DNA from: Candidatus Acidiferrum typicum
GTDB taxonomy: Bacteria; Acidobacteriota; Terriglobia; Acidiferrales; UBA7541
Length of the DNA stretch: 39,448 nt
Reading direction: 5' to 3'
Assembly (NCBI GenBank): GCA_002478115.1
Contig: DLMH01000172.1
Span: forward strand, 1-39,448
Shown: positions 24,423 to 31,967 of the stretch, in pieces
Layout of the letters: each line of letters starts with the position of its first letter
How positions within the stretch are numbered: the stretch's first letter is position 1
Program-made: the position numbers and the translations under genes
The notes under the pieces: model-generated
The model's input: only the letters and a program-made list of their open reading frames with translations
What the model was told of the DNA's origin: nothing
Database searches by the model: none

Positions 24423-24836
24423 ATGAACAAGCATCCGTATTTGCGCGCCTATCTCGCCGGAATTGCGGTACCGACTGTTTTTCTCCTGGTGATTATGACC
24501 AGCTACACGATCATTCGTTATGTCTGGGATGTCCCCATCCCCATCGAGCGCGTGATCGTGTTCCCGATGGCCGCGGTGCCCAATGCCTGGGGGTTGTGGA
24601 ACGTGCTGTACCGTGCGTTCTTCGCAGGCCGGCGCGTTTCTCTCGGCGTGTTCGGTGGGGCCCTGCCGCTGCTGCTGGCACCGGGCGGCTACGTCGTCGC
24701 GCGGCTGCTCGGTTTCACCGTTCCTCACGTAGTTTTCGTTTTGGCTCCGTTTGCGTTGCCCGTTGGCCTGATTATTTACTATCTCGCGTGGAAGTATTTC
24801 GTCGGCTTCCTCAACGCGGAGCTGGGTATCGCTTGA
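24423..24836 (+). CDS. Small polytopic membrane protein, function unknown
   Basis: The 137-residue product (MNKHPYLRAYLAGIAVPTVF) has about four hydrophobic segments: residues 10-32, 42-60, 73-95 and 103-128. AAGGAG precedes ATG by about six bases, and the gene starts 13 bases after the putative anti-sigma gene, so it belongs to the same operon. I recognise no catalytic motif. It could be part of the signal-sensing side of the sigma system or its main target. A terminator hairpin follows. Confidence 0.75.
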   Translation: MNKHPYLRAYLAGIAVPTVFLLVIMTSYTIIRYVWDVPIPIERVIVFPMAAVPNAWGLWNVLYRAFFAGRRVSLGVFGGALPLLLAPGGYVVARLLGFTVPHVVFVLAPFALPVGLIIYYLAWKYFVGFLNAELGIA

Positions 24837-24900
24837 CCACGCTCAAGTAACAAAGAGAGGGTCGAAACACGACCGGCGGCCGGACGATTGATACAAGAAC

Positions 24901-24941
24901 GGGTGCCTCTCGACAAAAGCGAGGGGCACCCGAAACATTTT
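24901..24941. terminator. Strong terminator hairpin between convergent genes
   Basis: GGGTGCCTCTCG (24901-24912) pairs with CGAGGGGCACCC (24920-24931), with one T-G pair and a seven-base loop. CATTTT follows on the plus strand. It should end the sigma operon and may also act on the minus-strand gene. Confidence 0.7.
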
Positions 24942-24981
24942 AGAGCGCGGTGATTTGTGTTACGCCGCCGATTGGGTTTGC

Positions 24982-25671
24982 TTAGTTCTTCGGCTGCGGT
25001 TGCCCCTGCGCATTAGGCGCCGGAGCCGGAGCGTGCTGACCCTTGTGTCCTTCCCCGCGTGGGCCGGGACGTGCCGGGCCACCATCGTGCCGCCAGCGCT
25101 CACTCATCAATTGGTGGAGCTTCTCGCGTTGCTCGGGGGTAATTGCTTCGCGCATGGTCAAGCGATAGTGGATAGCAGATTTCTCCAGAGCCAGTCGCGC
25201 GGTGCTGATTTCCTGGAGCTTGCTGTCGATCGCGGCGCGATCCGGCTTCTCGGCTTCGAGCAGGTCCTTCAAGTCAACCCGCTTCACCTCAAGATCGGCA
25301 CGCTCGCGAATTTCCGACTTGCGGAAGTCCGACTCCTGCTTGCGGATCGCGCCTACTTGTTCGGCGGTGATACCGAGCTTCTCCCGAATGGCCGGGTCTT
25401 TCAAAAGGCGTGCGAGGCCGAATTCCCCTTGCCCCCTGCCGAAACCGCGCTCGCCCATGCGTTCGCCTCCGCCGAAGCCATCTTGCCTATGACCCCATTG
25501 GCCTCGCTCCTCACCGGGGCCCCCGGCTCGCATTTGATCGTGTCCCCCGAACCCACCCCGAGGTCCTTGCTGCTCGGGTGGCGGATCCTGTGGGTCGCCC
25601 TGCGCCAGGACCGGGGCGGAGCTAAGCGCCACAGCCAGAACAGCCAGAGCCGCTTTCGAGTAAATTTCCAT
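24982..25671 (-). CDS. Spy/CpxP-like periplasmic LTxxQ-type protein
   Basis: From ATG 25671 the product has 229 residues: a signal peptide (MEIYSKAALAVLAVALSSAP, cut near VLAQ), a Gly/Arg/Gln-rich linker (25-85), and a helical domain (86-195) with two LTxxQ-like motifs, ITAEQ at 101-105 and ITPEQ at 177-181, then a Pro/Gly tail. Spy and CpxP are periplasmic chaperones or metal-stress sensors with this helical fold; family members in other phyla are mostly uncharacterised. GGGAGA lies eight bases before ATG. Longer in-frame starts up to 25815 would bury the signal peptide, so I reject them. It faces the ECF sigma operon across a shared terminator. Confidence 0.82.
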   Translation of the reverse strand: MEIYSKAALAVLAVALSSAPVLAQGDPQDPPPEQQGPRGGFGGHDQMRAGGPGEERGQWGHRQDGFGGGERMGERGFGRGQGEFGLARLLKDPAIREKLGITAEQVGAIRKQESDFRKSEIRERADLEVKRVDLKDLLEAEKPDRAAIDSKLQEISTARLALEKSAIHYRLTMREAITPEQREKLHQLMSERWRHDGGPARPGPRGEGHKGQHAPAPAPNAQGQPQPKN

Positions 25672-26085
25672 GATGTATTCTCCCGTATCGTGCTTTCCGT
25701 TGGTGCTGTGTAGAATTCCCGTCAGCCAACACAAAAGTTCCCGAGGCGCGGCAGGCGTCTGCCCGGGCCTTGTGGCTGCAATCGGGTACTCGGATCCTGC
25801 GCTGCGCAGACGCATACGTGGAACATGTTAAGCCGCATATTTTCAAGCACTTAGGTGGTGGCACCGGGAGACCCTCGGAGCAGGTCCGGGCCACTGATGT
25901 TCGGAGTGTGGCGGGCGGCGCAGGTTTAGCGCGCTGAGACGTTTTCGCGTGGTCCTCGATCAAAGCGTAGGCCATGGCAGCCCTGCCCTCACCGCTCCCG
26001 GATACTTGCTGGAGTGGTATGCTGCCCTCGTGAATCCTGAACTCATCCGAAAAGCTGCACCACGCGGCGAGCAGAGAGGAAAAAT
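25672..26085. other. Divergent intergenic region
   Basis: This 414-base gap lies between divergent genes. On the plus strand TGG TATGCT (26015-26023) is a possible extended -10 for the HbpS-like gene. On the minus strand GGAAC around 25738-25742 resembles part of an ECF -35 but lacks a properly spaced -10. I see no gene. Confidence 0.4.
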
Positions 26086-26625
26086 ATGAAGACACACTTG
26101 TTCACGGTAAGCATGCTTCTGCTGGCGATAATCGGCGCCGGCGAGGGACGCTTCGGGAGAGCTGCTTCCAACACTGAGGAGATCGGGGCGGTCAACGCCA
26201 CCGAGCAGGGCAGCGCGAAGAACTTCGATGCGTCGGCGGACGCGGCGCTGCTGGCGATGAAGAAGCACGCCACGGAGCTCAAGATCGGGGGAGTTGCAGT
26301 CGTGGCCTATTTCGAGGGCGACACCCTTCAGTCCTGGAGCTCGAAGATGGTGGTGGTGGGCCGGATGAAAGATGCTCCCTCGACGGGCAACAACGGCTCC
26401 AATCTACTGGGGATCGCTTACGCAAAGGCGGCGGAGATGGCGGACACGCTGCAGAATAGCGGCAGCGGCACGCGCCCGCCGATGATTGGCGAATTCGGCT
26501 GGCAAGGTGGCGTGATTGCCCGGGCGAAGACCGGCTATGTGATCGCGGCATTCAGTGGAGGCAAGTCCGAGGACGATGTGGAGGTTTCCCGGGCCGGGCT
26601 TGAGGTGCTGAAGAGCGCTCTGTAG
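26086..26625 (+). CDS. Secreted GlcG/HbpS-like domain protein
   Basis: The 179-residue product has a signal peptide (MKTHLFTVSMLLLAIIGAGE) and, from about 50, a GlcG/HbpS-type fold: ALLAMKKHATELKIGGVAVVAYF, MVVVGRMKDAPSTG, a helix LGIAYAKAAEMADTL, and the ending GGVIARAKTGYVIAAFSGG with EVSRAGLEVL. HbpS of Streptomyces binds haem and signals redox stress; GlcG lies in glycolate operons. Most members have no tested role, so only the fold is assigned. GAGAGGA precedes ATG. It stands alone between divergent and spaced neighbours. Confidence 0.72.
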   Translation: MKTHLFTVSMLLLAIIGAGEGRFGRAASNTEEIGAVNATEQGSAKNFDASADAALLAMKKHATELKIGGVAVVAYFEGDTLQSWSSKMVVVGRMKDAPSTGNNGSNLLGIAYAKAAEMADTLQNSGSGTRPPMIGEFGWQGGVIARAKTGYVIAAFSGGKSEDDVEVSRAGLEVLKSAL

Positions 26626-26931
26626 GTGGGTGGTCAGGACGATAAAAGCTTAGGCGACCCAGAACACCCGTTGCACTTTGAGGGCAGATCTGGGGAAGGG
26701 GCATCACGTGCCGGAGTAGCGCTGCTCTTTCCACCTGAGGCGATCCGATGAGGATCGCCGAAGGACCCCAACATCAAGATTGTGCAAGGTGTATTAATTG
26801 AGATCTTGCGGGGCGCAAACGGCGCGCCCCTCAAGATGACAGCGTGCTGCGTAGTTTGAATAACGTCAGAATTGCAGCTCGTGAAAAAGTCCGACTAGCC
26901 GGCGGCTGCGGGCTGCCCGCAACTTTTCCTG
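26626..26931. other. Intergenic region before folD
   Basis: No gene is seen in about 300 bases. It contains one member of the dispersed repeat family (26799-26842) and the GATCCGATGAGGATC palindrome near 26743-26757. Confidence 0.45.
26799..26842. repeat. Intergenic repeat of the GAGATCTTG...CAAGATGACA type
   Basis: GAGATCTTG and TCAAGATGACAG flank a GC-rich core (GGGGCGC ... GCGCCCC). It belongs to the same family as the elements at 10111, 34923, 35381 and 36715. Confidence 0.5.
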
Positions 26932-26940
26932 TGCTATTCT
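26932..26940 (+). promoter_or_regulatory. Extended -10 (TGC TATTCT) placing the folD mRNA start at its ATG
   Basis: TGC (26932-26934) and TATTCT (26935-26940) are followed by six bases and then ATG 26947. The predicted transcription start coincides with the A of the start codon. No Shine-Dalgarno sequence is present. Confidence 0.5.
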
Positions 26941-26946
26941 CTGTGC

Positions 26947-27885
26947 ATGAGCGCACGCCTCCTGGACGGTCTGAAAATCCGCGACCAGATTTTTGAGGAA
27001 TTAAAAGAAGAAACCCGCAAGCTCACCGCGCAGGGTGTGCGACCGGGGCTGGCTGCGGTGCTGGTCGGCGAAAATCCAGCCTCGCAGCTTTACGTCAAAA
27101 CCAAAATCGCGGCTTGCGAACGACTGGGCCTGGCGAGCTGGCTGCACACGCCGCCCGCCTCCATTTCCACGGAGCAATTGTTGCAGTTGGTGCGCGACCT
27201 CAACGCCGACAACAACGTGGACGGCATCCTGGTGCAACTGCCTTTGCCCGCGCAGGTGGACGCTAAACGCATCCTGGAAGCTGTCGATCCCGCGAAGGAT
27301 GTGGATGGTTTCCATCCCGTGAACCTGGGCAAGCTGGTCAGCAATCGTCCGGGGCTTGTCGCATGCACGCCGGCCGGCTGCATGGAAATTCTCCGCCGCT
27401 ACCAGATTCCCCTGGAAGGCGCGAACGCCGTGGTGCTGGGCCGCAGCGACATTGTTGGCAAGCCCATGGCGCTTCTGCTGATGCACGCGAATGCGACGGT
27501 GACGATCTGCCATTCCAAGACGCGCGATTTGCCGGAGGTTGTCCGCCGCGCGGACATCGTCGTCGCGGCGATGGGCAAAGCGGGTTTCGTGCAACCCGAT
27601 TGGATTCGCCCGGGCGCCACGGTGATTGACGTCGGCACCAACAAAGTCACCGATCCGGCCGAGGCTGCGCGGCTGCTGCGCAATTTTCCGGAGCGCCTGG
27701 AAAAATTCCGCGCGAAGAGGAATGTACTGCTGGGCGATGTGCATCCCGACGCGCTGCAGGTAGCCGGGGCGCTCACGCCGGTGCCGGGCGGCGTTGGACC
27801 GATGACCATCACGATGCTGATGAGCAACACGGTGAAAGCCGCGCGGTGGCGGCGGCTTCCCAACGCCGCGGTTGGCGGGGATTAG
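26947..27885 (+). CDS. folD: Bifunctional methylenetetrahydrofolate dehydrogenase / methenyltetrahydrofolate cyclohydrolase
   Basis: The 312-residue protein shows the FolD pattern: VGENPASQLYVKTK with the likely catalytic K53, DGILVQLPLP, AKDVDGFHPVN, the Rossmann segment VVLGRSDIVGKP, and the ending LTPVPGGVGPMTITML. FolD oxidises 5,10-methylene-THF with NADP to methenyl-THF and hydrolyses that to 10-formyl-THF, supplying one-carbon units for purines and initiator tRNA. An extended -10 six bases upstream of ATG with no ribosome site suggests a leaderless mRNA. coaE follows 84 bases later on the same strand. Confidence 0.97.
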   Translation: MSARLLDGLKIRDQIFEELKEETRKLTAQGVRPGLAAVLVGENPASQLYVKTKIAACERLGLASWLHTPPASISTEQLLQLVRDLNADNNVDGILVQLPLPAQVDAKRILEAVDPAKDVDGFHPVNLGKLVSNRPGLVACTPAGCMEILRRYQIPLEGANAVVLGRSDIVGKPMALLLMHANATVTICHSKTRDLPEVVRRADIVVAAMGKAGFVQPDWIRPGATVIDVGTNKVTDPAEAARLLRNFPERLEKFRAKRNVLLGDVHPDALQVAGALTPVPGGVGPMTITMLMSNTVKAARWRRLPNAAVGGD

Positions 27886-27969
27886 AAGATTTTGCTGCGC
27901 CGCGCGCGATTTTGAGCGCAGACTTTCCGAGGCGGGCTTTCTAAACGTTAGGGGAGAGTTCCGGATTTT

Positions 27970-28575
27970 ATGCTGAAATTCGGCTTAACCGGCGGCATTG
28001 CCAGCGGAAAGAGCGCGGTGGCGGCGCTGCTGCGCGAAATGGGTTTTCCGGTGCTCGACGCGGATTCCGTGGCCCACAAACTGATGGAGCCGGGGCAATC
28101 GGCGCGCGAGGAGATTCTGCGGGAGTTTGGCGCGGAGCTCGCCGGGGCCGACGGGCGAATTGACCGCGCCAAGTTGGCAGCGATCGTCTTCGCCGATCCC
28201 GCCAGGCTGGCGAAACTCAACGCGATCCTGCATCCGCGCGTCGAGCAGATCATGCTCAACCAGTATGAGGAGTGGAAACGGAGCGGCGTGCGCCATGCTG
28301 CGTTTGTGGAGGCGGCGCTGCTGGTCGAAGCGGGCTTTGTGAGCAAACTCGACGGGCTGGTAGTGGCCTGGTGCGAGCCGGAGCAGCAACTCGAGCGGTT
28401 GAAAGCGCGCGGCATGAGCGAGCTGGATGCCAAGCGCCGCATCGCCGCGCAACTCCCGCTGGAGGAGAAGATGCGCCTGGCCACCTACACCATCGATTGC
28501 TCGGGAACGATGGAATCCACGCGCGCGCAGGTGCACGCACTCGCCGCGAAGCTCCGAAAATCCTCCGCTTCGTAA
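27970..28575 (+). CDS. coaE: Dephospho-CoA kinase
   Basis: The 201-residue P-loop kinase begins LKFGLTGGIASGKS (Walker A), followed by the family's FPVLDADSVAHKLMEPG, HPRVEQIM, and a lid with KARGMSELDAKRRIAAQLPLEEK. The IDCSGTMESTRAQV ending matches the NxG(T/S) region of CoaE. It phosphorylates the 3'-hydroxyl of dephospho-CoA in the last step of CoA synthesis. GGGGAGAG lies about 13 bases before ATG, a little far. CoA made here feeds the acyl metabolism encoded at the end of the window, though no operon link exists. Confidence 0.96.
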   Translation: MLKFGLTGGIASGKSAVAALLREMGFPVLDADSVAHKLMEPGQSAREEILREFGAELAGADGRIDRAKLAAIVFADPARLAKLNAILHPRVEQIMLNQYEEWKRSGVRHAAFVEAALLVEAGFVSKLDGLVVAWCEPEQQLERLKARGMSELDAKRRIAAQLPLEEKMRLATYTIDCSGTMESTRAQVHALAAKLRKSSAS

Positions 28576-28611
28576 GGCCAGGAGGAATTCGCCGGACGCC
28601 GCGTATTTTTC

Positions 28612-28617
28612 TATACT
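28612..28617 (+). promoter_or_regulatory. Possible -10 element of the HtrA-like gene
   Basis: TATACT in the 89-base gap after coaE predicts transcription from about 28624 and leaves a leader with the GGAGG at 28650-28654. The -35 is poor. Confidence 0.35.
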
Positions 28618-28664
28618 AGAGGTCAGGAATACGGACTCGCCGGGAAGGCGGAGGCCTTACGCAA

Positions 28665-29840
28665 ATGACGCAAGGAATGAAGAACAACCGAGGACGCTTG
28701 ATTCTGGTGGCCCTGATTCTGGTGCTGGGAGCCTTTTGGGTAGGGGCGCGCTACGGTCCGAAGCAGGCGGAAAATGTGGAAGCGCGGCGCATCGGCGCGC
28801 AGCCCGGCCTGAGCGAGAAGACTGTGGCCGGCAAGAATGAAGCGCTGACCGAGGACGAATCCATCAACGTGCGTATCTACCGCCAGGCATCGCCGGCCGT
28901 TGCCAATATTTTGACGAAGGCCACGGAGTACGATTTCTTCATGGATCCCGTGCCGGTGGAAGGCGCAGGCTCAGGATTCGTGATCGATCCGCGGGGTTTT
29001 ATCCTGACAAATTATCACGTGGTCGCGGGTGCGCAGGCGATTGAAGTGATTCTGGGCGATCAGAGCCGCTATCCGGCGAAGTTCATTGGCGCGGACCAGC
29101 GCAATGACGTCGCGCTGGTGAAGATCGAACCCAAAGGCAAGCAGCTTAGCGCGCTGCCGCTGGGCGACTCTTCGACGCTGCAGGTGGGACAGAAAGTTCT
29201 GGCCATCGGCGATCCGTTTGGTTTCCAGTCAACCTTGACAACCGGCGTGGTGAGCGCCCTGGGCCGCACGGTGCAGACCAGCCAGACGACCTTCATCGAT
29301 CAAGCGATTCAGACGGACGCCTCCATCAACCGGGGCAATTCCGGCGGGCCGTTGATCAACACGCATGGAGAAGTGATCGGCATCAACTCCGCGATCTACA
29401 CGCCCTCCGGAACCACCGCGGGCATCGGCTTCGCCATTCCGATCAACACGGCGAAGCTCATCGCCAACGATCTGATGGCGGAAGGGCGCGTGCGGCGCGC
29501 CTATCTCGGCGTAACGACGCTGGCGGTTGGCGGATGGCTGGCGGAAGCGCTCGATCTGCCCGTCCAGGATGGCTTGCTGGTGGAGCAGACCGCGAAAGGC
29601 GGCCCGGCGGCCGCCGCGGGCATCCGCGGAGGCGACCGCGTGGCCGAGGCGGGCATGCGGCGCATCATCATCGGAGGCGACGTGATCGTGGCGTTGGACG
29701 GGCAGAAGGTGACGAATCAGTACGATGTGGATGTACTGCTGAACCGCAAGCGCCCCGGCGATACCGTGACGCTCACGGTGTATCGCGGGGCCAAGAAAGT
29801 GGACGTTCCGGTAAAGCTCGGCGAACGCGATGGCAATTAG
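28665..29840 (+). CDS. HtrA/Deg-type serine protease with PDZ domain
   Basis: The 391-residue protein has an N-terminal membrane anchor (about 11-30), a trypsin-like domain with H118 (LTNYHVV), D148 (RNDVALVKI) and S226 (INRGNSGGP), and a single PDZ domain (about 280-385, with DGLLVEQ, RRIIIGGDVIVALDG). One PDZ with an anchor matches the DegS/HtrA-like group; it should act on misfolded or regulatory proteins in the periplasm. ATG 28665 has GGAGG (28650-28654) ten bases before it; ATG 28677 is less likely. A hairpin followed by T's lies about 115 bases after the stop. Confidence 0.94.
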   Translation: MTQGMKNNRGRLILVALILVLGAFWVGARYGPKQAENVEARRIGAQPGLSEKTVAGKNEALTEDESINVRIYRQASPAVANILTKATEYDFFMDPVPVEGAGSGFVIDPRGFILTNYHVVAGAQAIEVILGDQSRYPAKFIGADQRNDVALVKIEPKGKQLSALPLGDSSTLQVGQKVLAIGDPFGFQSTLTTGVVSALGRTVQTSQTTFIDQAIQTDASINRGNSGGPLINTHGEVIGINSAIYTPSGTTAGIGFAIPINTAKLIANDLMAEGRVRRAYLGVTTLAVGGWLAEALDLPVQDGLLVEQTAKGGPAAAAGIRGGDRVAEAGMRRIIIGGDVIVALDGQKVTNQYDVDVLLNRKRPGDTVTLTVYRGAKKVDVPVKLGERDGN

Positions 29841-29908
29841 CTGAAGGGACAAGATTTAGGCTCATTGAGGCGGTCCGGAATTTGGATACTCTGGACTCAG
29901 AGAACACC

Positions 29909-29942
29909 GTCATTCCCTCAGGGGCTAACGCCCAATGGAGCC
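29909..29942. repeat. Palindrome-like CTCAGGGGCTAACGCCC element
   Basis: CAGGGGCTAACGCCC and its surroundings form a small imperfect stem of the GGGGCTAAAGCCCC kind. It precedes the GGAGCTAAAGCTCC hairpin and probably belongs to the same short-repeat class. Confidence 0.35.
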
Positions 29943-29954
29943 CAGGCACTCATT

Positions 29955-29987
29955 GTCGGAGCTAAAGCTCCGACCCCCTAGTTTTTC
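29955..29987 (+). terminator. Hairpin GTCGGAGC-TAAA-GCTCCGAC with T-run
   Basis: A perfect 8-bp stem (29955-29962 with 29967-29974) is followed by CCCCTAG and TTTTT. It can end transcription of the HtrA-like gene before the convergent acyltransferase gene. Confidence 0.55.
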
Positions 29988-30017
29988 CGCAAACTGTTTA
30001 GCCTCCGCGGACTCCGC

Positions 30018-30794
30018 CTACGGCCCAATCTGGGCGCGGTAGCGGTTGCGTTCGTCTTCGCTCATCGCAAACCAGCCTTCCGCGATGTCGCGCACGCGTT
30101 CCAAGGCCTTCTGCATCTCTTCGTGCTTCGTTTTGATCATCTCGGAATCGGCATCTTTGGGCACGTAGATCGGTTCGTTGGCGATGATCACCGCGCGGGT
30201 GAACAATCCCGGCAGCAGAAAGTGATCCCAGGTTTTCTCAATGGTTTTGCCGCGCTCGACGCCCACATGCAACACTAGAATGGGCACGCCGGTCATTCGC
30301 GCGAGCAACACCGGCCCCACTTTGGCCACGTAGCGGGGACCGCGCGGGCCATCAATGGTGAAGGCGCAGTCGAGACCTTCTGCAATGCGCTTGGCCATTA
30401 CTTGCAGGCCGCGCAAGCCGCCGCGCGAGGAACTGCCCTGGGCGGTGCCGAAGCCCAGCCACTCGATCACCTTGCGGGTCCACTGGCCGTCGAAGGCGGT
30501 AGTGTTCATCACCACAATGCCAAGATTCCGGCCATACCAGGCCATGGGCAGAATCACGCGATGCCAGAAAGCCCAGATGCAGGGCTGCTTCGCTGCCCAT
30601 AAGGCCTCGACCTTGGCGCGGCCCAGCACTTCAAAGCGCAGAGTCGGCCCCACGGTGCGGATCACGCTAAAGACCAACGCGGCGATAACGGGAATTTGCA
30701 TACGCCGGTGCCAGGGCAATTTGGGCAGGCGAACGTCGTAGTGCGCGCTGATCGCCGCGGGCGCCTCTTCCTTGCGGTTTTCCGGGGTTGCCAT
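30018..30794 (-). CDS. DUF374-family lysophospholipid / lipid A-type acyltransferase
   Basis: The 258-residue product carries the features of DUF374 (COG2121): AFWHRVILPMAWY with H78, the serine-rich SSSRGGLRGL at about 121-130, and FTIDGPRGPRY with D148-G-P-R. A hydrophobic N-terminal segment (about 33-50) suggests membrane association on the cytoplasmic face. These proteins are related to LpxL-type acyltransferases and are thought to acylate lipid A or phospholipids; direct evidence is scarce. I chose ATG 30794, since longer in-frame versions overlap the divergent FecR-like gene and read as non-biological sequence. A -10 lies six to eight bases before ATG. Confidence 0.85.
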   Translation of the reverse strand: MATPENRKEEAPAAISAHYDVRLPKLPWHRRMQIPVIAALVFSVIRTVGPTLRFEVLGRAKVEALWAAKQPCIWAFWHRVILPMAWYGRNLGIVVMNTTAFDGQWTRKVIEWLGFGTAQGSSSRGGLRGLQVMAKRIAEGLDCAFTIDGPRGPRYVAKVGPVLLARMTGVPILVLHVGVERGKTIEKTWDHFLLPGLFTRAVIIANEPIYVPKDADSEMIKTKHEEMQKALERVRDIAEGWFAMSEDERNRYRAQIGP

Positions 30795-30799
30795 CTTCC

Positions 30800-30808
30800 T
30801 ATAGTATA
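30800..30808. promoter_or_regulatory. Overlapping divergent -10 elements
   Basis: The sequence CTATAGTATAAG gives TATAGT on the plus strand (30800-30805, toward the FecR-like gene) and TATACT or TACTAT on the minus strand (30801-30808, toward the acyltransferase). TACTAT is six bases and TATACT eight bases from the acyltransferase ATG. Confidence 0.4.
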
Positions 30809-30876
30809 AGAGGGTTGCCGTGACGTTGCGCGTTTCGGAGTGAACTGCCTTGGTGAACAGCCCCAACCGGAGAGGG

Positions 30877-31902
30877 ATGATGCGGAGAATCGGTAAGATT
30901 CTCTGCGCTGGGGCTTTGGTGTGGGGCGGCCTGGCGGTACCGCTGCTGGTGCAAGGAGACAATCCGCCGCTCGGCGATTCCGTCGGGGCTATCGAGGGCG
31001 ACTCCATCTCCATCGAAGGACCGATGAGCGTGGATGTGGTGCACGGGCAGGTGCGCACCGTTTTGCGCAGCGGCAGCGATGTCCGCGTGAAATCCGGGCA
31101 GGCGCGCATCAAGCTTGTGGAAGGGGGAGAAATCCTCATCTGCGGCCCGGCACACTTTTCCGTGCTGAAATCGGGCGGCGCGCTCACGCTGGCGCTGGAA
31201 GGCGGCACGATTCACGCGCACCTGGAGAATGATCTGGCACTGACGGTGTACACGCCACAGATTCAGGCGCGGCCCATTTCGATCGGCAACGGCCCGGAGG
31301 ATGTGCTGGTGGGCCTGGATTCCGCGGGTGCCATGTGCATTCGCGCGAACAAAGGGGCGGTGCGCATCGAGCAGCAGTTGACCGGGCAGAGCGTGCTGGT
31401 GCCGCAAAACGGCGATGTTTCGTTGAGCAACGGACAGCTTGAAAGCTTGCGAACAGCGGCGGGAAGTTGCGCCTGCGAAGAACAGGCAGCGGCAATTCCG
31501 GCGCAAACTGCCAGCGAAGTCAGCGTGCTGGCCTCACCGGAGGAGATCAAGAAAGCGTCTGAGGAGCGGAAAGCCAATCCGCCGCCGGCGAACGTAGCTC
31601 CCCCTGTGGAGAAGCCAGAACCTGTCTACCAGGTATTCATGCCGCCGCTGCAGTACGATGCGAATGCCAAGGTGCAGCCCGACTTTGACCCTAGCCTGAT
31701 TGTGCTGGTGCGGCGAGTGCACGTAAGGCCCACGCTGATTTTTCAGGGCAAAGTAGAAGGCGATCCGGTGGTCGCGCAAGCAACGCCGCCACCCCCGCCG
31801 CCCACGCGACAAAAACCTGGCGCCGCGCAGAAGCCTGTCGATGACTCGACCTGGAACCGCGTGAAGACCTACTGGCGCAAGTTATGGTCGCCAAGCTCGT
31901 GA
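30877..31902 (+). CDS. Secreted FecR-like domain protein with Pro-rich tail
   Basis: From ATG 30877 the product has 341 residues. A signal or anchor segment (ILCAGALVWGGLAVPLLVQG) is followed by a FecR-like beta domain (about 55-175, VVHGQVRTVLRSGSDVRVKSG, GPAHFSVLKSGGALTLALEG). A Cys pair (SCACEE) lies near 200-204. The C-terminal half is Pro/Ala-rich with a possible beta segment (PDFDPSLIVLVRRVHV). No sigma factor or TonB receptor is nearby, so a FecIR-type role is doubtful. GGAGAGGG lies at the start; TTG 30850 or GTG 30853 would extend it without support. It is divergent from the acyltransferase. Confidence 0.75.
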   Translation: MMRRIGKILCAGALVWGGLAVPLLVQGDNPPLGDSVGAIEGDSISIEGPMSVDVVHGQVRTVLRSGSDVRVKSGQARIKLVEGGEILICGPAHFSVLKSGGALTLALEGGTIHAHLENDLALTVYTPQIQARPISIGNGPEDVLVGLDSAGAMCIRANKGAVRIEQQLTGQSVLVPQNGDVSLSNGQLESLRTAAGSCACEEQAAAIPAQTASEVSVLASPEEIKKASEERKANPPPANVAPPVEKPEPVYQVFMPPLQYDANAKVQPDFDPSLIVLVRRVHVRPTLIFQGKVEGDPVVAQATPPPPPPTRQKPGAAQKPVDDSTWNRVKTYWRKLWSPSS

Positions 31903-31967
31903 ATACCTTGGTAGGCTTGAAACCCAGGTAGTACACCGCAGTTTGGCTAGCCGCGCGGAGAGAGGGC

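Noticed and set aside
24982..25815. 277-residue version of the Spy-like protein
   Set aside because: It places a clear signal peptide at residue 49; ATG 25671 has a good ribosome site.
30795..31208. N-terminal extension of the DUF374 acyltransferase to 396 residues
   Set aside because: The added part overlaps the divergent FecR-like gene and reads as shadow sequence; family homology begins at ATG 30794.
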